NCBI GenBank assembly: GCA_016719605.1
Contig: JADJYW010000028.1
Coordinates: forward strand, 1-21,704
Length of the DNA stretch: 21,704 bases
Direction of reading: 5' to 3'
Source of the DNA: Lewinellaceae bacterium
GTDB taxonomy: Bacteria; Bacteroidota; Bacteroidia; Chitinophagales; Saprospiraceae
The position numbers and the translations under genes are program-made. Below the pieces are notes generated by a model, which searched no databases, was not told the DNA's origin, and saw nothing but the letters and a program-made list of their open reading frames with translations. Each line of letters opens with the position of its first letter. Within the stretch, counting starts at the first letter, position 1. Shown in pieces: positions 8,257 through 16,591 of the stretch.

Positions 8257-8418
8257 AGAGCGTGTTTAAAATTTAGTCGCTGGGCTACGGACGGCCAATT
8301 TTGGTTCTATCCTCGTTAAAATTTTCGCCGTAGGCGCCCGGCTACGGCTGCAAATTTTGCCTCGATAGAACCAAAATTTGCTCGCCCTCGCTCCAGCACT
8401 AAAATTTAAACACGCTCT
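8257..8418. mobile_element. 162-bp foldback/MITE-like element
   Basis: The terminal inverted repeats begin AGAGCGTGTTTAAA on both sides (8257-8270 and 8405-8418), and most of the element folds back on itself: CCAATTTTGGTTCTATC near 8300 pairs with GATAGAACCAAAATTTG near 8363. No coding capacity is present and no clear target-site duplication flanks it. It sits between the panB start and the motif that looks like its promoter. A rho-independent terminator is unlikely because the ends are AT-rich and symmetric. Confidence 0.75.
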
Positions 8419-8432
8419 TGTACAATCGGGGG

Positions 8433-8440
8433 CGAAAGTA
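8433..8440 (-). promoter_or_regulatory. Candidate panB promoter (-7 box)
   Basis: The minus strand reads TACTTTCG within TATCCCCTACTTTCGCCCCC (8428-8447). The same 20-base block with one difference occurs at 16447-16466 by truA, which supports a shared promoter element. It is separated from panB by the foldback element. Confidence 0.45.
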
Positions 8441-8444
8441 GGGG

Positions 8445-8478
8445 ATATAAATAAAAAACCACGCCTCGTTTGGCGTGG
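8445..8478 (-). terminator. Rho-independent terminator
   Basis: CCACGCC (8459-8465) and GGCGTGG (8472-8478) form a perfect 7-bp GC-rich stem with a 6-base loop. On the minus strand it is followed by TTTTTTATTTAT (8447-8458). It terminates transcription of the lipoprotein gene ending at 8636. The 157 bases between that stop and the stem show nothing I can assign. Confidence 0.85.
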
Positions 8479-8635
8479 TCGTAAAACAACAAATTATAAT
8501 CCCATGAACATTTTCTAACCTGGAGACTACGGCGGAAAAAACCTGTTTTGCAGTCTAAACGACGATTAAACGGCGCCTTTCAAAAAAATGTTGCAAGGGC
8601 AATGGTCTTAACAAGTTGTTTGGCAGCGACACGAT

Positions 8636-9648
8636 TTATTGAAAATTCAAGTCGCGCTCGGGGGATTGGAGGTTCATGCTGGTTACGGTCTGCGGGGTGA
8701 CAAATACGTTGGGCAACGTGATGACATTTTTTGCGGTAAAAATCCCGAACCCTTCGGAGAGGTTGGTGTATGTCGAGATGAGTTCTGCACCTGTAATGCC
8801 TGCATTAGCCGTAGCCGATTCGATGTAGTCGTCTATTTCGCGGCCGCCGCCTTCCAGCGTGATGTCGATACCCTCGAAGCGCCGGAAACTGTTGGGGGCT
8901 GGAGGCAGACTTTCTACCAAAAACCGAAAAAATGATTCCGAACTGACGTTCACCATACCAACATAACTGCCACTGGATTGAACATCGGTACGCCGCACAT
9001 TTTCAATGGGCGTCCAGTACAACGTATCACGTTTGATGAGCGTACCGTTCAGGGCATTTTCCCGGTAGCGTATGCGGAAGTTGACGCGGAAGTACACACC
9101 ATTTACATCCGACAACCAGGAAAGGCCGGTGTTTTTGTCGCGCTCGAATGTGACTTTGACCGGCACATCCAACTGGTTGGGATCCCGGAAAAAGAAGTCG
9201 CCAGGTACGGCAGTTTCTGCCGTCACGTCCGGTTTTCCGTCGTTGCGGATGATGCGTACCCGATAGGAAGTACCTGCCTTGACGGGTTCTTTTGTTTTGT
9301 ACAGCCAGTTGGGTTGGGTAGCAAATATGCCGTCCTGCCGAACATAGCCTTCAAGATTTCCGTCCACCCGGGTGAGCTGAATACGTTTGCCTGAGGCAAT
9401 TTCCTCCAAAAAACATCAATGGCATTCTCCGGAAAATAAAGGGAATCAGCAATTTGAGCAATTGCCAGTGCGCTGGTTTCCGGATCGAGGAAGGCTTTTT
9501 CTACGCGGATATAGTTTGCGGTATCCTTTGGCGACAGGATCGCATAAACCACGGGCACCTCTTTCCACGGAGCAGTCAGTTCAAAGTCGTTGGAGCAGGC
9601 CTGGAGCAGAAGTACGGCCAGGGGCAGCACGAAGAGCAGTTTTTTCAT
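8636..9648 (-). CDS. Bacteroidota lipoprotein, DUF4249-like (frameshifted)
   Basis: A secreted lipoprotein: the N-terminus MKKLLFVLPLAVLLLQACS is a type II signal peptide with the lipobox LLQAC, so Cys18 would be lipidated. The mature part starts NDFELTAPWKEVPVVYAILSP, continues with VRVEKAFLDPETSALAIAQI-like sequence (literally YIRVEKAFLDPE), and carries several beta-rich segments (VKAGTSYRVRIIRNDG, ITLEGGGREIDDYIESA). The split at about 9410 is one missing T in a T-run (GTTTTTTGG read as GTTTTTTTGG), which restores NAIDVFLEEIASGKRIQLTRVDG. Restored length is about 337 residues. It resembles the DUF4249 group of surface lipoproteins, but I am not certain of the family and can give no function. 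A -7 box lies at 9678-9685. Confidence 0.75.
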
Positions 9649-9677
9649 TGCGAGGTATTTGAAAATGAGTTGCCCGG

Positions 9678-9685
9678 CAAAGGTA
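9678..9685 (-). promoter_or_regulatory. Candidate -7 box for the lipoprotein gene
   Basis: The minus strand reads TACCTTTG, a full match to TAnnTTTG, 29 bp upstream of the ATG at 9648. A -33 TTTG is not obvious. Confidence 0.45.
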
Positions 9686-9735
9686 GATGTTGGCCGTCAG
9701 GAAAATCGCGGGAGGGCCTCGCTATTGTAAGCCAA

Positions 9736-9983
9736 TCATTCTTTTACGCCGGCGACCAGCAAGGACACTTCGTTATTGAGCATTTCCACAAACCGCCCTC
9801 TACCGTAAGGGTCATCTTTTCTCCATTTTCCTTGATAATACGCACTTCTCCGGCTTCCAGCGACGACACAATCGGAGCGTGATTTTCGAGCATTTCGAAC
9901 GAACCCGACGCGCCGGGCACTTTGACCGATTTGACCGGTCCCGAAAATATCTGTTTCTCGGGCGAGAGTATGACGATGTTCAT
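9736..9983 (-). CDS. atpC: ATP synthase F1 subunit epsilon (short form, one frameshift)
   Basis: Central-stalk subunit of F1Fo ATP synthase that links gamma to the c-ring. The beta-sandwich domain is complete: MNIVILSPEKQIFSG, VKSVKVPGASGSFEMLENHAPIVSSLEAGEVRI, and MTLTVEGG. One T is missing near 9793 (GGTTTGTGG for GGTTTTGTGG); adding it gives GGFVEMLNNEVSLLVAGVKE and TGA at 9736-9738. The corrected length is 82 residues. Bacteroidota epsilon subunits are of this short type and lack the C-terminal helical hairpin that in other bacteria inhibits ATP hydrolysis. It follows atpD at 101 bp, the space being filled by the palindromic minisatellite. Confidence 0.92.
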
Positions 9984-9992
9984 ATCTTGAAT

Positions 9993-10086
9993 AAGGTTGG
10001 AAGGTTTGAGGGTTTTAAGGTTTCTGGTTAGAAGGTTGGGCTAACCAGAAACCTTCTAACCTTCTAACCAGAAACCTTTAAACCTT
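9993..10086. repeat. GGTTNGAA-type palindromic minisatellite, copy 2 (between atpD and atpC)
   Basis: GGTTTCTGGTTAGAAGGTT at 10019-10037 pairs perfectly with 10058-10076, with outer arms rich in AAGGTTTNAA words. It uses the same units as the repeat at 5171-5277. It begins at the atpD stop codon (10085-10087) and ends 10 bp before the atpC start, so it would form a strong hairpin in the atpD-atpC mRNA. Confidence 0.9.
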
Positions 10087-11599
10087 AAGAAGCTTCTGCC
10101 AGCAGTTTTTTGCCTTTTGCGATGGCGTCGTCAATCGTGCCGACGAGGTTGAATGACGCTTCGGGGTATTCGTCCGTTTCGCCGTCCATGATCATATTGA
10201 AGCCGCGGATTGTTTCGTCAATGGGAACCAGTACCCCTTTGAGGCCGGTAAACTGTTCGGCTACATGGAAGGGCTGCGACAGGAAGCGTTGCACACGGCG
10301 GGCGCGGCTCACGACGAGTTTGTCTTCGTCTGAAAGTTCTTCCATGCCGAGAATGGCAATGATATCCTGCAACTCATTGTACCGCTGAAGAATAACTTTC
10401 ACGCGCTGCGCACAACGGTAGTGTTCGTCGCCGATGATTTTCGGATCGAGGATGCGCGACGTGGAGTCGAGCGGATCCACCGCCGGGTAGATACCGAGCG
10501 ATGCAATTTTACGACTCAATACCGTAGTGGCATCCAGGTGCGCAAATGTAGTGGCCGGAGCCGGGTCGGTCAAGTCGTCGGCGGGTACATACACGGCCTG
10601 TACCGAGGTAATGGAGCCGCGCTTGGTCGAGGTGATACGCTCTTGCATGATACCCATTTCGGTAGCCAGTGTAGGCTGATAACCCACAGCGGAGGGCATA
10701 CGGCCCAACAATGCGGAAACCTCGGAACCGGCCTGCGTGAAACGGAAGATATTGTCCACAAAGAACAGGATATCACGACCGCCGGAAGGGTCGCTCAGGT
10801 CGCCATCGCGGAAGTATTCGGCCATGGTGAGGCCGGAAAGCGCCACACGGGCGCGGGCGCCGGGCGGTTCGTTCATCTGGCCGAACACCAGCGTAGCCTG
10901 GCTTTGGCTCAGTTCCTTCATGTCCACCTTACTGAGGTCCCAACCGCCTGCTTCCATGGAGTGTTTGAAAGCATCACCATATTTAATTACGTTGGATTCG
11001 ATCATTTCGCGCAGCAGGTCGTTGCCTTCGCGGGTACGCTCGCCGACACCGGCAAATACCGACATACCGTCGTACGCTTTGGCGATGTTGTTGATCAATT
11101 CCATGATCAATACCGTCTTGCCCACACCGGCGCCACCAAAAAGGCCGATCTTGCCACCCTTGGCGTACGGCTCAATCAGGTCGATAACCTTGATACCGGT
11201 ATACAGGATTTCGCGCTCGGTAGACAGGTCTTCGTAAGCCGGGGGCTTGCGGTGGATCACATACGCGTCCTTGCCTTTTTCCACTTTTCCGATGCCGTCA
11301 ATGGCTTCGCCAACCACGTTGAACAGGCGACCGCGCACCGCTTCGCCGATCGGCATGGCAATGGGAGCGCCCGTGTCCACGCATTCGATGCCGCGCATGA
11401 GACCGTCGGTGGAGTCCATGGCGATGGTGCGTACACCATCTTCGCCGAGGTGCCGCTGTACTTCCAGCACGAGCGGCGTGCCGTCCGGACGCGTGATTTC
11501 AAGAGCATTCAAAATTTCCGGCAGTTTGCTGTTGGGACCGCTGAAATCCACGTCCACCACAGCGCCGATGATTTGTTTGATACGACCAATATTTGCCAT
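10085..11599 (-). CDS. atpD: ATP synthase F1 subunit beta
   Basis: Catalytic subunit of F1Fo ATP synthase. The start is ATG at 11597-11599 (MANIGRIKQIIGAVVDVDF), the family start; the ORF extends 17 codons further upstream without homology. Walker A is GLFGGAGVGKTVLIMEL, the catalytic glutamate region is FAGVGERTREGNDL, Walker B is ILFFVDNIFRF, and the DELSEED-equivalent is MEELSDEDKLVVSRARRVQRFLSQPF. Length is 504 residues and the frame is intact, in contrast to many neighbours. It is followed by atpC only; no other atp genes are present, as is usual in Bacteroidota where atpDC lies apart from the main cluster. A -7 box lies 82 bp upstream. Confidence 0.98.
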   Translation of the reverse strand: MANIGRIKQIIGAVVDVDFSGPNSKLPEILNALEITRPDGTPLVLEVQRHLGEDGVRTIAMDSTDGLMRGIECVDTGAPIAMPIGEAVRGRLFNVVGEAIDGIGKVEKGKDAYVIHRKPPAYEDLSTEREILYTGIKVIDLIEPYAKGGKIGLFGGAGVGKTVLIMELINNIAKAYDGMSVFAGVGERTREGNDLLREMIESNVIKYGDAFKHSMEAGGWDLSKVDMKELSQSQATLVFGQMNEPPGARARVALSGLTMAEYFRDGDLSDPSGGRDILFFVDNIFRFTQAGSEVSALLGRMPSAVGYQPTLATEMGIMQERITSTKRGSITSVQAVYVPADDLTDPAPATTFAHLDATTVLSRKIASLGIYPAVDPLDSTSRILDPKIIGDEHYRCAQRVKVILQRYNELQDIIAILGMEELSDEDKLVVSRARRVQRFLSQPFHVAEQFTGLKGVLVPIDETIRGFNMIMDGETDEYPEASFNLVGTIDDAIAKGKKLLAEAS

Positions 11600-11681
11600 A
11601 AAACGAAATGATGTTTGGTATCCGGTGTCAAGGATACGGGAACGGGCCACCGGGAGCCAGGTACCGTGTTAAAAAGCCGCG

Positions 11682-11689
11682 CAAAAGTA
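11682..11689 (-). promoter_or_regulatory. Candidate atpD promoter (-7 box)
   Basis: The minus strand reads TACTTTTG, a full match to TAnnTTTG, giving an expected leader of about 75 nt. No clear -33 TTTG. The rest of the 384-bp gap between atpD and the transglycosylase (11600-11983) is AT-rich divergent promoter space; I see no RNA gene in it. Confidence 0.45.
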
Positions 11690-11983
11690 CAGACATTCCC
11701 CAGAAAACCGAGAAGCGGGTTGACTTTTTGTTGGCCGAAACAAAATTTTGCTAAAATGCCCTCCGCTGGCCTTCAAATGTTAATTGTTGGACTTCTTTGC
11801 CGCCGTTTCAGACTAAAAAACGACTTTTGCCCTTCCTCGAACGGACTCGCCCGACAGATAAATTCAAATCGGGTGCACCATTTTTTACAAGTAAAATATA
11901 ATTTGTCACCTCCCGTTCTAAGGCCCTCCCGGCCGAAATCCACGCACCATTGCTTTTTATCAAATTTTTTCGAGTACTTTCTC

Positions 11984-13462
11984 ATGCAGCGAAAACACCC
12001 TGTTCTCTACTGGCTGGCCCTTTTTTGCCTCCTGACCTCGGCCGCGCCCGTACTGGCACAAGATGAAGCCGACCTTCCCGATTTGTCCGAAACACCCGAT
12101 CTGCTGGTGGCCAAAGGCGGCGCACTTCCACTCCCCACCGAAGAAGAATTGCGCGAGCGATTGGGCAAACTCCGGGGATGCCTCGAACTGAAAACAAACC
12201 CGGTCGTAAAAGGCTATATCCGAACGTATGTGCAGTCAAAAACGGAAAAAACGAAGGTCATGCTCGGCCGCCGGCTCACCTATTTCCCGCTTTTTGAAGA
12301 AAAACTAAAAGAATACGGACTGCCTGCCGACCTGAAATACCTTGCCGTGGTGGAGTCGGCTCTGAACGCCAAAGCCGTTTCGCGCGTCGGCGCTACCGGG
12401 TTGTGGCAGTTTATGCCCTACACCGGCAAAGACTACGATCTGCTGCAAACCTCCGCCGTGGACGAACGCAGCGATGCAGTCAAGAGCACAGAAGCCGCTG
12501 TCCGGTATCTCCGGGATTTGTACAAACAGTACAACGACTGGGCGCTGGCCCTCGCCGCCTACAACAGCGGCCCGGGCCGGGTTAATTCCGCCATCAAACG
12601 CGCCCATAGCCGGGATTTTTGGGTGATCCAGAAATTCCTTCCACAAGAAACCCGCAACTATGTGCCGGCATTCATTGCCGCCACCTATATCTGCAACTTT
12701 TTCCCGATGCACAACCTGGATATGGTGGAACCGGATCCGGACGAACAGATGACGACCTACATCCGGGTGCACGAAGCCATCTCGTTTCAAGATATTTCCG
12801 ATGCAACAGGGCTGGATTACGGCGCGATTCGCACACTGAATGCCGGGTTTAAACGCGACTATGTGCCGCAAAGCGAAAAAGGATACTACGTCCTGCTGCC
12901 TCAGCGCGTCATGCCGGCGTTTTTACGCTACCTCAACGGCCTCGGCGGACGGCGCTACACGATCGAAAGCCTCAAGGCTACTCCGAATACCAACCTCGGC
13001 GACGGGCGCTACTGGCAGCTCACGGTATCGGTGCAGCAAGCCGACCATATTGACCGCGTGGCATCCATGCTGGGCTGTCATCCCGACCACCTTCGGGCTT
13101 GGAACAACCTGACTGATGACCAGGTACAGGCCGGGCAACGCCTCCATGTCTGGCGCCCGGTGTTTGTGTTCAAACATTCGCCCCTGCGTATTGACGCCCT
13201 CAACCCCGAAGCCGGCAAGGCTAAAAAAACGGAATCCGGCGGGTCGCCGGCGGTGTCCGGTACGCTGGCGGCAGACCCGGTGCCCGTGTTGAAGCGGGAA
13301 GAGGCCGAGCAATTCAAACAGTACCAATACCATACGGTGCGCCGAAATGAATCCCTCGACGAAATTGCCCGGCAATACGGCACCCCAGCCGAAACCCTGC
13401 GCAAACTCAATAACTGCACTACCGTGACCATCGGCATGCGCCTGAAGGTGAAAGAATTATAA
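11984..13462 (+). CDS. mltD: MltD-like membrane-bound lytic transglycosylase with LysM domains
   Basis: Cleaves the MurNAc-GlcNAc bond of peptidoglycan in the periplasm. The start is ATG at 11984, which gives a signal peptide (LYWLALFCLLTSAAPVLAQ). The SLT domain has the catalytic Glu in LAVVESALNAKAVSRVGATGLWQFMP-type sequence (residues near 120-145), then AAVRYLRDLYKQYNDWALALAAYNSGPGRV and TRNYVPAFIAATYI. Three LysM-like segments follow: a degenerate one (ISFQDISDATGLDYGAIRTLN), a second (QADHIDRVASMLGCHPDHLRAWN) and a clear C-terminal one (YHTVRRNESLDEIARQYG ... IGMRLKVKEL). 492 residues and intact. The longer ORF from 11615 lacks support upstream of the signal peptide. Confidence 0.93.
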   Translation: MQRKHPVLYWLALFCLLTSAAPVLAQDEADLPDLSETPDLLVAKGGALPLPTEEELRERLGKLRGCLELKTNPVVKGYIRTYVQSKTEKTKVMLGRRLTYFPLFEEKLKEYGLPADLKYLAVVESALNAKAVSRVGATGLWQFMPYTGKDYDLLQTSAVDERSDAVKSTEAAVRYLRDLYKQYNDWALALAAYNSGPGRVNSAIKRAHSRDFWVIQKFLPQETRNYVPAFIAATYICNFFPMHNLDMVEPDPDEQMTTYIRVHEAISFQDISDATGLDYGAIRTLNAGFKRDYVPQSEKGYYVLLPQRVMPAFLRYLNGLGGRRYTIESLKATPNTNLGDGRYWQLTVSVQQADHIDRVASMLGCHPDHLRAWNNLTDDQVQAGQRLHVWRPVFVFKHSPLRIDALNPEAGKAKKTESGGSPAVSGTLAADPVPVLKREEAEQFKQYQYHTVRRNESLDEIARQYGTPAETLRKLNNCTTVTIGMRLKVKEL

Positions 13463-13492
13463 TCCATTTTCATTTCCAAAAACAATCCTCCC

Positions 13493-14266
13493 ATGACACG
13501 AGCGCTCTTGATCGAAGACGAGCCGGAAGGCTTGGCAAACCTCCAAAACCTGCTCCACAAACATTGCCCGGACATTGAAATCGTGGCAACAGGCGGCTCC
13601 AATGCTGACCTGCTGCGCCTGACCGCCGACGACAGAGACAGCCAGTACGATGTGGCGTTTCTCGATATTGACCTTCCTGACGGACTCGTATTCCGGGGGC
13701 TGGAACAATTAGAGGATATCCCCTTCGACATCATCTTTGTCACTGCGTACAACCAATACGCCCTCACGGCATTCGATTTTTCGGCCATTGACTATGTGCT
13801 CAAACCCATTGAGCCGGACGACCTGCGCCGGGCCGTCAGCCGAACCCGGATCAACCACGCAAAAGCGGCAGCGCAAACAACGGGTAGAATTGCTCCAGCA
13901 GAACTACTCGCCCAATATGCCCAATGCCTTTGAAAAAATAGGCATTCCGGCCTGGATGGCGTACACTTTGTGCGCCTGAGCGATATCGTGCGCCTCGAAG
14001 CGGAGGACAACTACACGCACTTCATCCTCAAATCCGGCAGCAAGGTCACTGCCAGCAAGACCATCAAGGCCTACGAAGACACGCTGCTGCGCCTCAATTT
14101 TGTGCGGGTGCACAAAAAGCACATCGTCAACATGAATTTTATGAAAACCTACATCAAGGGCGAAGGCGGCTACCTGAAACTCGAAAACGGCGATACCGTC
14201 GAGGTTTCGCGCCGCAAAAAAGCCACCCTGATGGACTCGGTACGGCGACTCTACGGAGAAATGTAG
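13493..14266 (+). CDS. LytTR family response regulator (two compensating frameshifts)
   Basis: A two-component response regulator. The receiver domain starts MTRALLIEDEPEGLANL with the acidic pair, has the phospho-acceptor Asp in DVAFLDIDLPDG, the Thr in IIFVTAYNQYAL and the Lys in IDYVLKPIEPDDL. The linker changes frame near 13861 and back near 13951, reading KRQRKQRVELLQQNYSPNMPNAFEKIGIPA and then LDGVHFVRLSDIVRLEAEDNYTHF. The LytTR DNA-binding domain continues with KAYEDTLLRLNFVRVHKKHIVNM and VEVSRRKKATLMDSVR. About 257 residues. No LytS-type histidine kinase is in the window, so its partner is elsewhere. It begins 30 bp after the transglycosylase and may be cotranscribed. Confidence 0.92.
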
Positions 14267-14418
14267 ACGGCCGGAATACCGTGACCCGTCACTTTCAATC
14301 TGGCGCACTATTTTTGCGCGCTGAAAAATGCGGGGCTCCTGTTCGGCGCCCGCATACAGGCGCATTCACTTCACAAACGTTCGAGGCTGTCTTACAAGCA
14401 CTGTGTTGACGGGAATTG

Positions 14419-14502
14419 AATTTTTTGACAGGATTTAGAGGATAAATGAAGCGGCTCCGCCGCTGAGAATCCTGTGAATCCTCTAAATCCTGTCAAAAAA
14501 TT
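14419..14502. repeat. TTGACAGGATTTAGAGGAT-type palindrome
   Basis: A perfect 25-bp inverted repeat: arms at 14419-14443 and 14478-14502, starting with AATTTTTTGACAGG. Inside is a second small stem AGCGG/CCGCT at 14450-14464. It lies in the 303-bp gap between the LytTR gene and ftsY and may terminate transcription, since the right arm reads into A/T. I see no RNA gene or other ORF in this gap. Confidence 0.85.
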
Positions 14503-14569
14503 ATCAGCCTGTCAATTGCACAATATGGTGCGGATTTTGAGGCTCCCTCGCGTCGTTCACATTCTACAG

Positions 14570-15526
14570 ATGGGTTTTTTTGACAAGTTTTTTAACCGGG
14601 AAAAAAAGGAAGACCTTGACAAAGGGTTGGAAAAAACCAAAGAGGGTTTTTTCGGAAAAATCGCCCGTGCCGTCGCCGGCAAGTCAACCGTTGACGAGGA
14701 AGTACTGGACGAAGTGGAGGCCGCATTGATCGCGGCAGACGTGGGCTTAGACACCACGGTGAAAATCATCGAACGCATGGAGGCTCGTGTAGCCCGCGAC
14801 AAGTATGTGAACACCGACGAACTCAACAACCTCCTGCGCGACGAGATCGTACAATTGCTGGGCGAGAACAATACGACCGATGCGGAGGATTTCGATATTC
14901 CTGCCGGCAAAAAACCATACATCCTGCTTGTGATCGGGGTGAATGGCGTGGGCAAAACCACCACCATCGGCAAGCTGGCCTCCCAGTTCCAGCAGCGGGG
15001 TCACAAGGTAGTGCTCGGCGCTGCCGATACCTTCCGCGCTGCCGCCGTGGATCAGTTGAAAATCTGGTCGGAGCGCGTCGGTTGCGATTTTTACTCCAAA
15101 GGTATGAACGCCGACCCTGCCGCCGTGGCTTACGAAACCACCCAGTATGCGCTTGAAAATGGCTGCGACGTGGCCATTATAGATACGGCCGGTCGCCTGC
15201 ACAACAAGGTGAATCTCATGCAGGAACTGGGCAAAATACACCGCTCCATAGAGAAAAAACTGCCCGGCGCCCCGCACGACGTGCTGCTCGTGTTGGATGC
15301 GTCCACCGGCCAAAATGCTTTCGAGCAGGCCCGGCACTTCACCGAAGTGGCGCCCATCACGGCACTGGCACTCACCAAACTCGACGGCACGGCCAAGGGA
15401 GGTGTGGCTATCGGTATCAGCGACCAGTTCAAAATTCCGATCCGCTATATCGGCGTTGGCGAACGGATTGACCAATTGCAGATTTTCAACAAGCGCGCAT
15501 TTGTGGAGTCGCTGTTTGCACAGTAG
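14570..15526 (+). CDS. ftsY: Signal recognition particle receptor FtsY
   Basis: SRP receptor GTPase that docks ribosome-nascent chain complexes at the inner membrane. I chose ATG at 14570 (MGFFDKFFNREKKEDLDKG), the compact Bacteroidota start; the ORF extends back into the palindrome at 14474 without homology. The N domain is four-helical (TVDEEVLDEVEAALIAADVG). The G domain has G1 GVNGVGKTTTIGKLA, G2 ADTFRAAAVDQL, G3 DTAGRLHN, G4 TKLDGTAKGG, and the closing IGVGERIDQLQIFN. 318 residues with only a short N-terminal region and no long acidic A domain. Intact frame. Confidence 0.97.
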   Translation: MGFFDKFFNREKKEDLDKGLEKTKEGFFGKIARAVAGKSTVDEEVLDEVEAALIAADVGLDTTVKIIERMEARVARDKYVNTDELNNLLRDEIVQLLGENNTTDAEDFDIPAGKKPYILLVIGVNGVGKTTTIGKLASQFQQRGHKVVLGAADTFRAAAVDQLKIWSERVGCDFYSKGMNADPAAVAYETTQYALENGCDVAIIDTAGRLHNKVNLMQELGKIHRSIEKKLPGAPHDVLLVLDASTGQNAFEQARHFTEVAPITALALTKLDGTAKGGVAIGISDQFKIPIRYIGVGERIDQLQIFNKRAFVESLFAQ

Positions 15527-15544
15527 CTCCGCCGGATATAGGGC

Positions 15545-15569
15545 ATTCGCCGCAAATCGTGCGGCGAAT
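15545..15569. terminator. Hairpin between convergent ftsY and truA
   Basis: ATTCGCCGCA (15545-15554) and TGCGGCGAAT (15560-15569) form a perfect 10-bp stem with a 5-base loop, 18 bp after the ftsY stop. There is no strong T-run directly after it, so it may be a bidirectional or weak terminator. Confidence 0.45.
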
Positions 15570-15637
15570 AGGCTGGTTTTCGCCGCAGGCGACAGGATGG
15601 CGCTCGGATACCTGCCCATAACCACAGAAAAAGAAAC

Positions 15638-16495
15638 TCAAATCCAGTATCCCGCCGGCTCATCCCCGAACACCGCTCCAAACACCGTTTGCTGCGGCAA
15701 CTCGAATACGGATACACCACCTTGGACAAATAAAGCCCCTGCGGATATGCTCCGGTAATAACAGGCGGCGTCTTTTGTCGCGCAGGTGGCCTTCAAAAAC
15801 CTCAGGCTCATCTCCCCGGCGCCAATCTCCAGCAGGCGGCCCACAATAATCCGGATCATACCCGTCAAAAATCGGTTTTGCGGTGACCTGGAACCGGAGG
15901 CGTTCGCCGCTTTTATCTACCCACAACCGGGCCGCACTGACCCGGCAGATCGTGTGTTTAAAGTTTGCCGGCGACTTGCAAAACGCGTAATAGTCTTCGT
16001 ATTGCGGCAGCAAATTCACCGCTGTTTGCATGCGCTGAATATCCAGACTCATACCCCGATACAAGGCACTATTGGCTTGCAAAAAGGGATCCTTGCGCAA
16101 ATGGATAAAATAATCGTAGGTGCGCTGCGTCACATCAAACCGGGCATTCGCCCCATCGGAGACTGGAATGATCCCAAAAACAGTGATATCCGGGGGCAGG
16201 GCATGGTTGAGTTTGAACAGCAGTTCCTCTACGGCCGTTTCAGCCAGATCAGCATGAAAAAATACTGGCTGGCGTGTACCCCGGCGTCTGTTCGGCCGCA
16301 GCCGTTGGCCGAGGTGGGCGTTTTCAGAATCTTCAGTAAGGCGCCTTCTATGACCTCCTGCACGGTACATGCGTTTGACTGCCGCTGCCAGCCGTGGTAG
16401 TTTTGTCCGTTGTAGGCGATATGGAAGAAAAAGCGTTTGATAGTAAGGGGGCGAAGGTAGGGGATAATCAAGTCAACCCTGGTGCGGGTAGCCAT
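15638..16495 (-). CDS. truA: tRNA pseudouridine synthase A (frameshifted)
   Basis: Converts uridines 38-40 in the tRNA anticodon stem to pseudouridine. Family motifs are KRFFFHIAYNGQNYHGWQRQ, the catalytic Asp in GCGRTDAGVHASQYFFH, YDYFIHLRKDPFLQANSALY, and after frame changes TANRFLTGMIRIIVGRLLEIGAGEMSLEVF and AYPQGLYLSKVVYPYS. The indels include one missing T in the run near 16257 and one extra A near 15882. The last ~25 residues are uncertain; TGA at 15638 is the nearest plausible stop. The start is also uncertain: ATG at 16495 adds 16 residues that overlap a probable promoter at 16452-16459, and no ATG directly precedes KRFFFH. Confidence 0.88.
16452..16459 (-). promoter_or_regulatory. 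Candidate truA promoter (-7 box)
   Basis: The minus strand reads TACCTTCG in a 20-base block that matches the panB upstream block in 19 of 20 positions. It lies about 20 bp upstream of the codons for KRFFFH, which suggests the true truA start is close to them. Confidence 0.4.
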
Positions 16496-16546
16496 GTAAC
16501 CTTAAAACTTATTGGTTGTTCATCCACCTCCGGAAACTTGGACAAC

Positions 16547-16574
16547 TTTGTAAAATCAAAAATCCTTATTTTTA
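16547..16574 (+). promoter_or_regulatory. Candidate promoter for the antitoxin-like gene
   Basis: TTTG at 16547-16550 and TATTTTTA at 16567-16574 resemble the Bacteroidota -33 and -7 boxes, 18 bp before the ATG. The 16-bp spacing is shorter than usual and the last base of the -7 box differs. Confidence 0.3.
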
Positions 16575-16591
16575 CACTAAAATTGAAGGAT

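Noticed and set aside
9400..9420. T-run frameshift in the lipoprotein as a phase-variation switch
   Set aside because: The same kind of single-base error occurs in housekeeping genes such as atpC and truA here, so an assembly error is more likely.
10421..11611. 396-codon open frame on the plus strand opposite atpD
   Set aside because: It lies fully antisense to the intact, strongly conserved atpD and has no recognisable motif; it is a by-product of codon usage.
11600..11983. Possible small RNA or riboswitch in the gap between atpD and the transglycosylase
   Set aside because: I see no convincing stem-loop with a terminator and no known riboswitch core; divergent promoters explain the gap.
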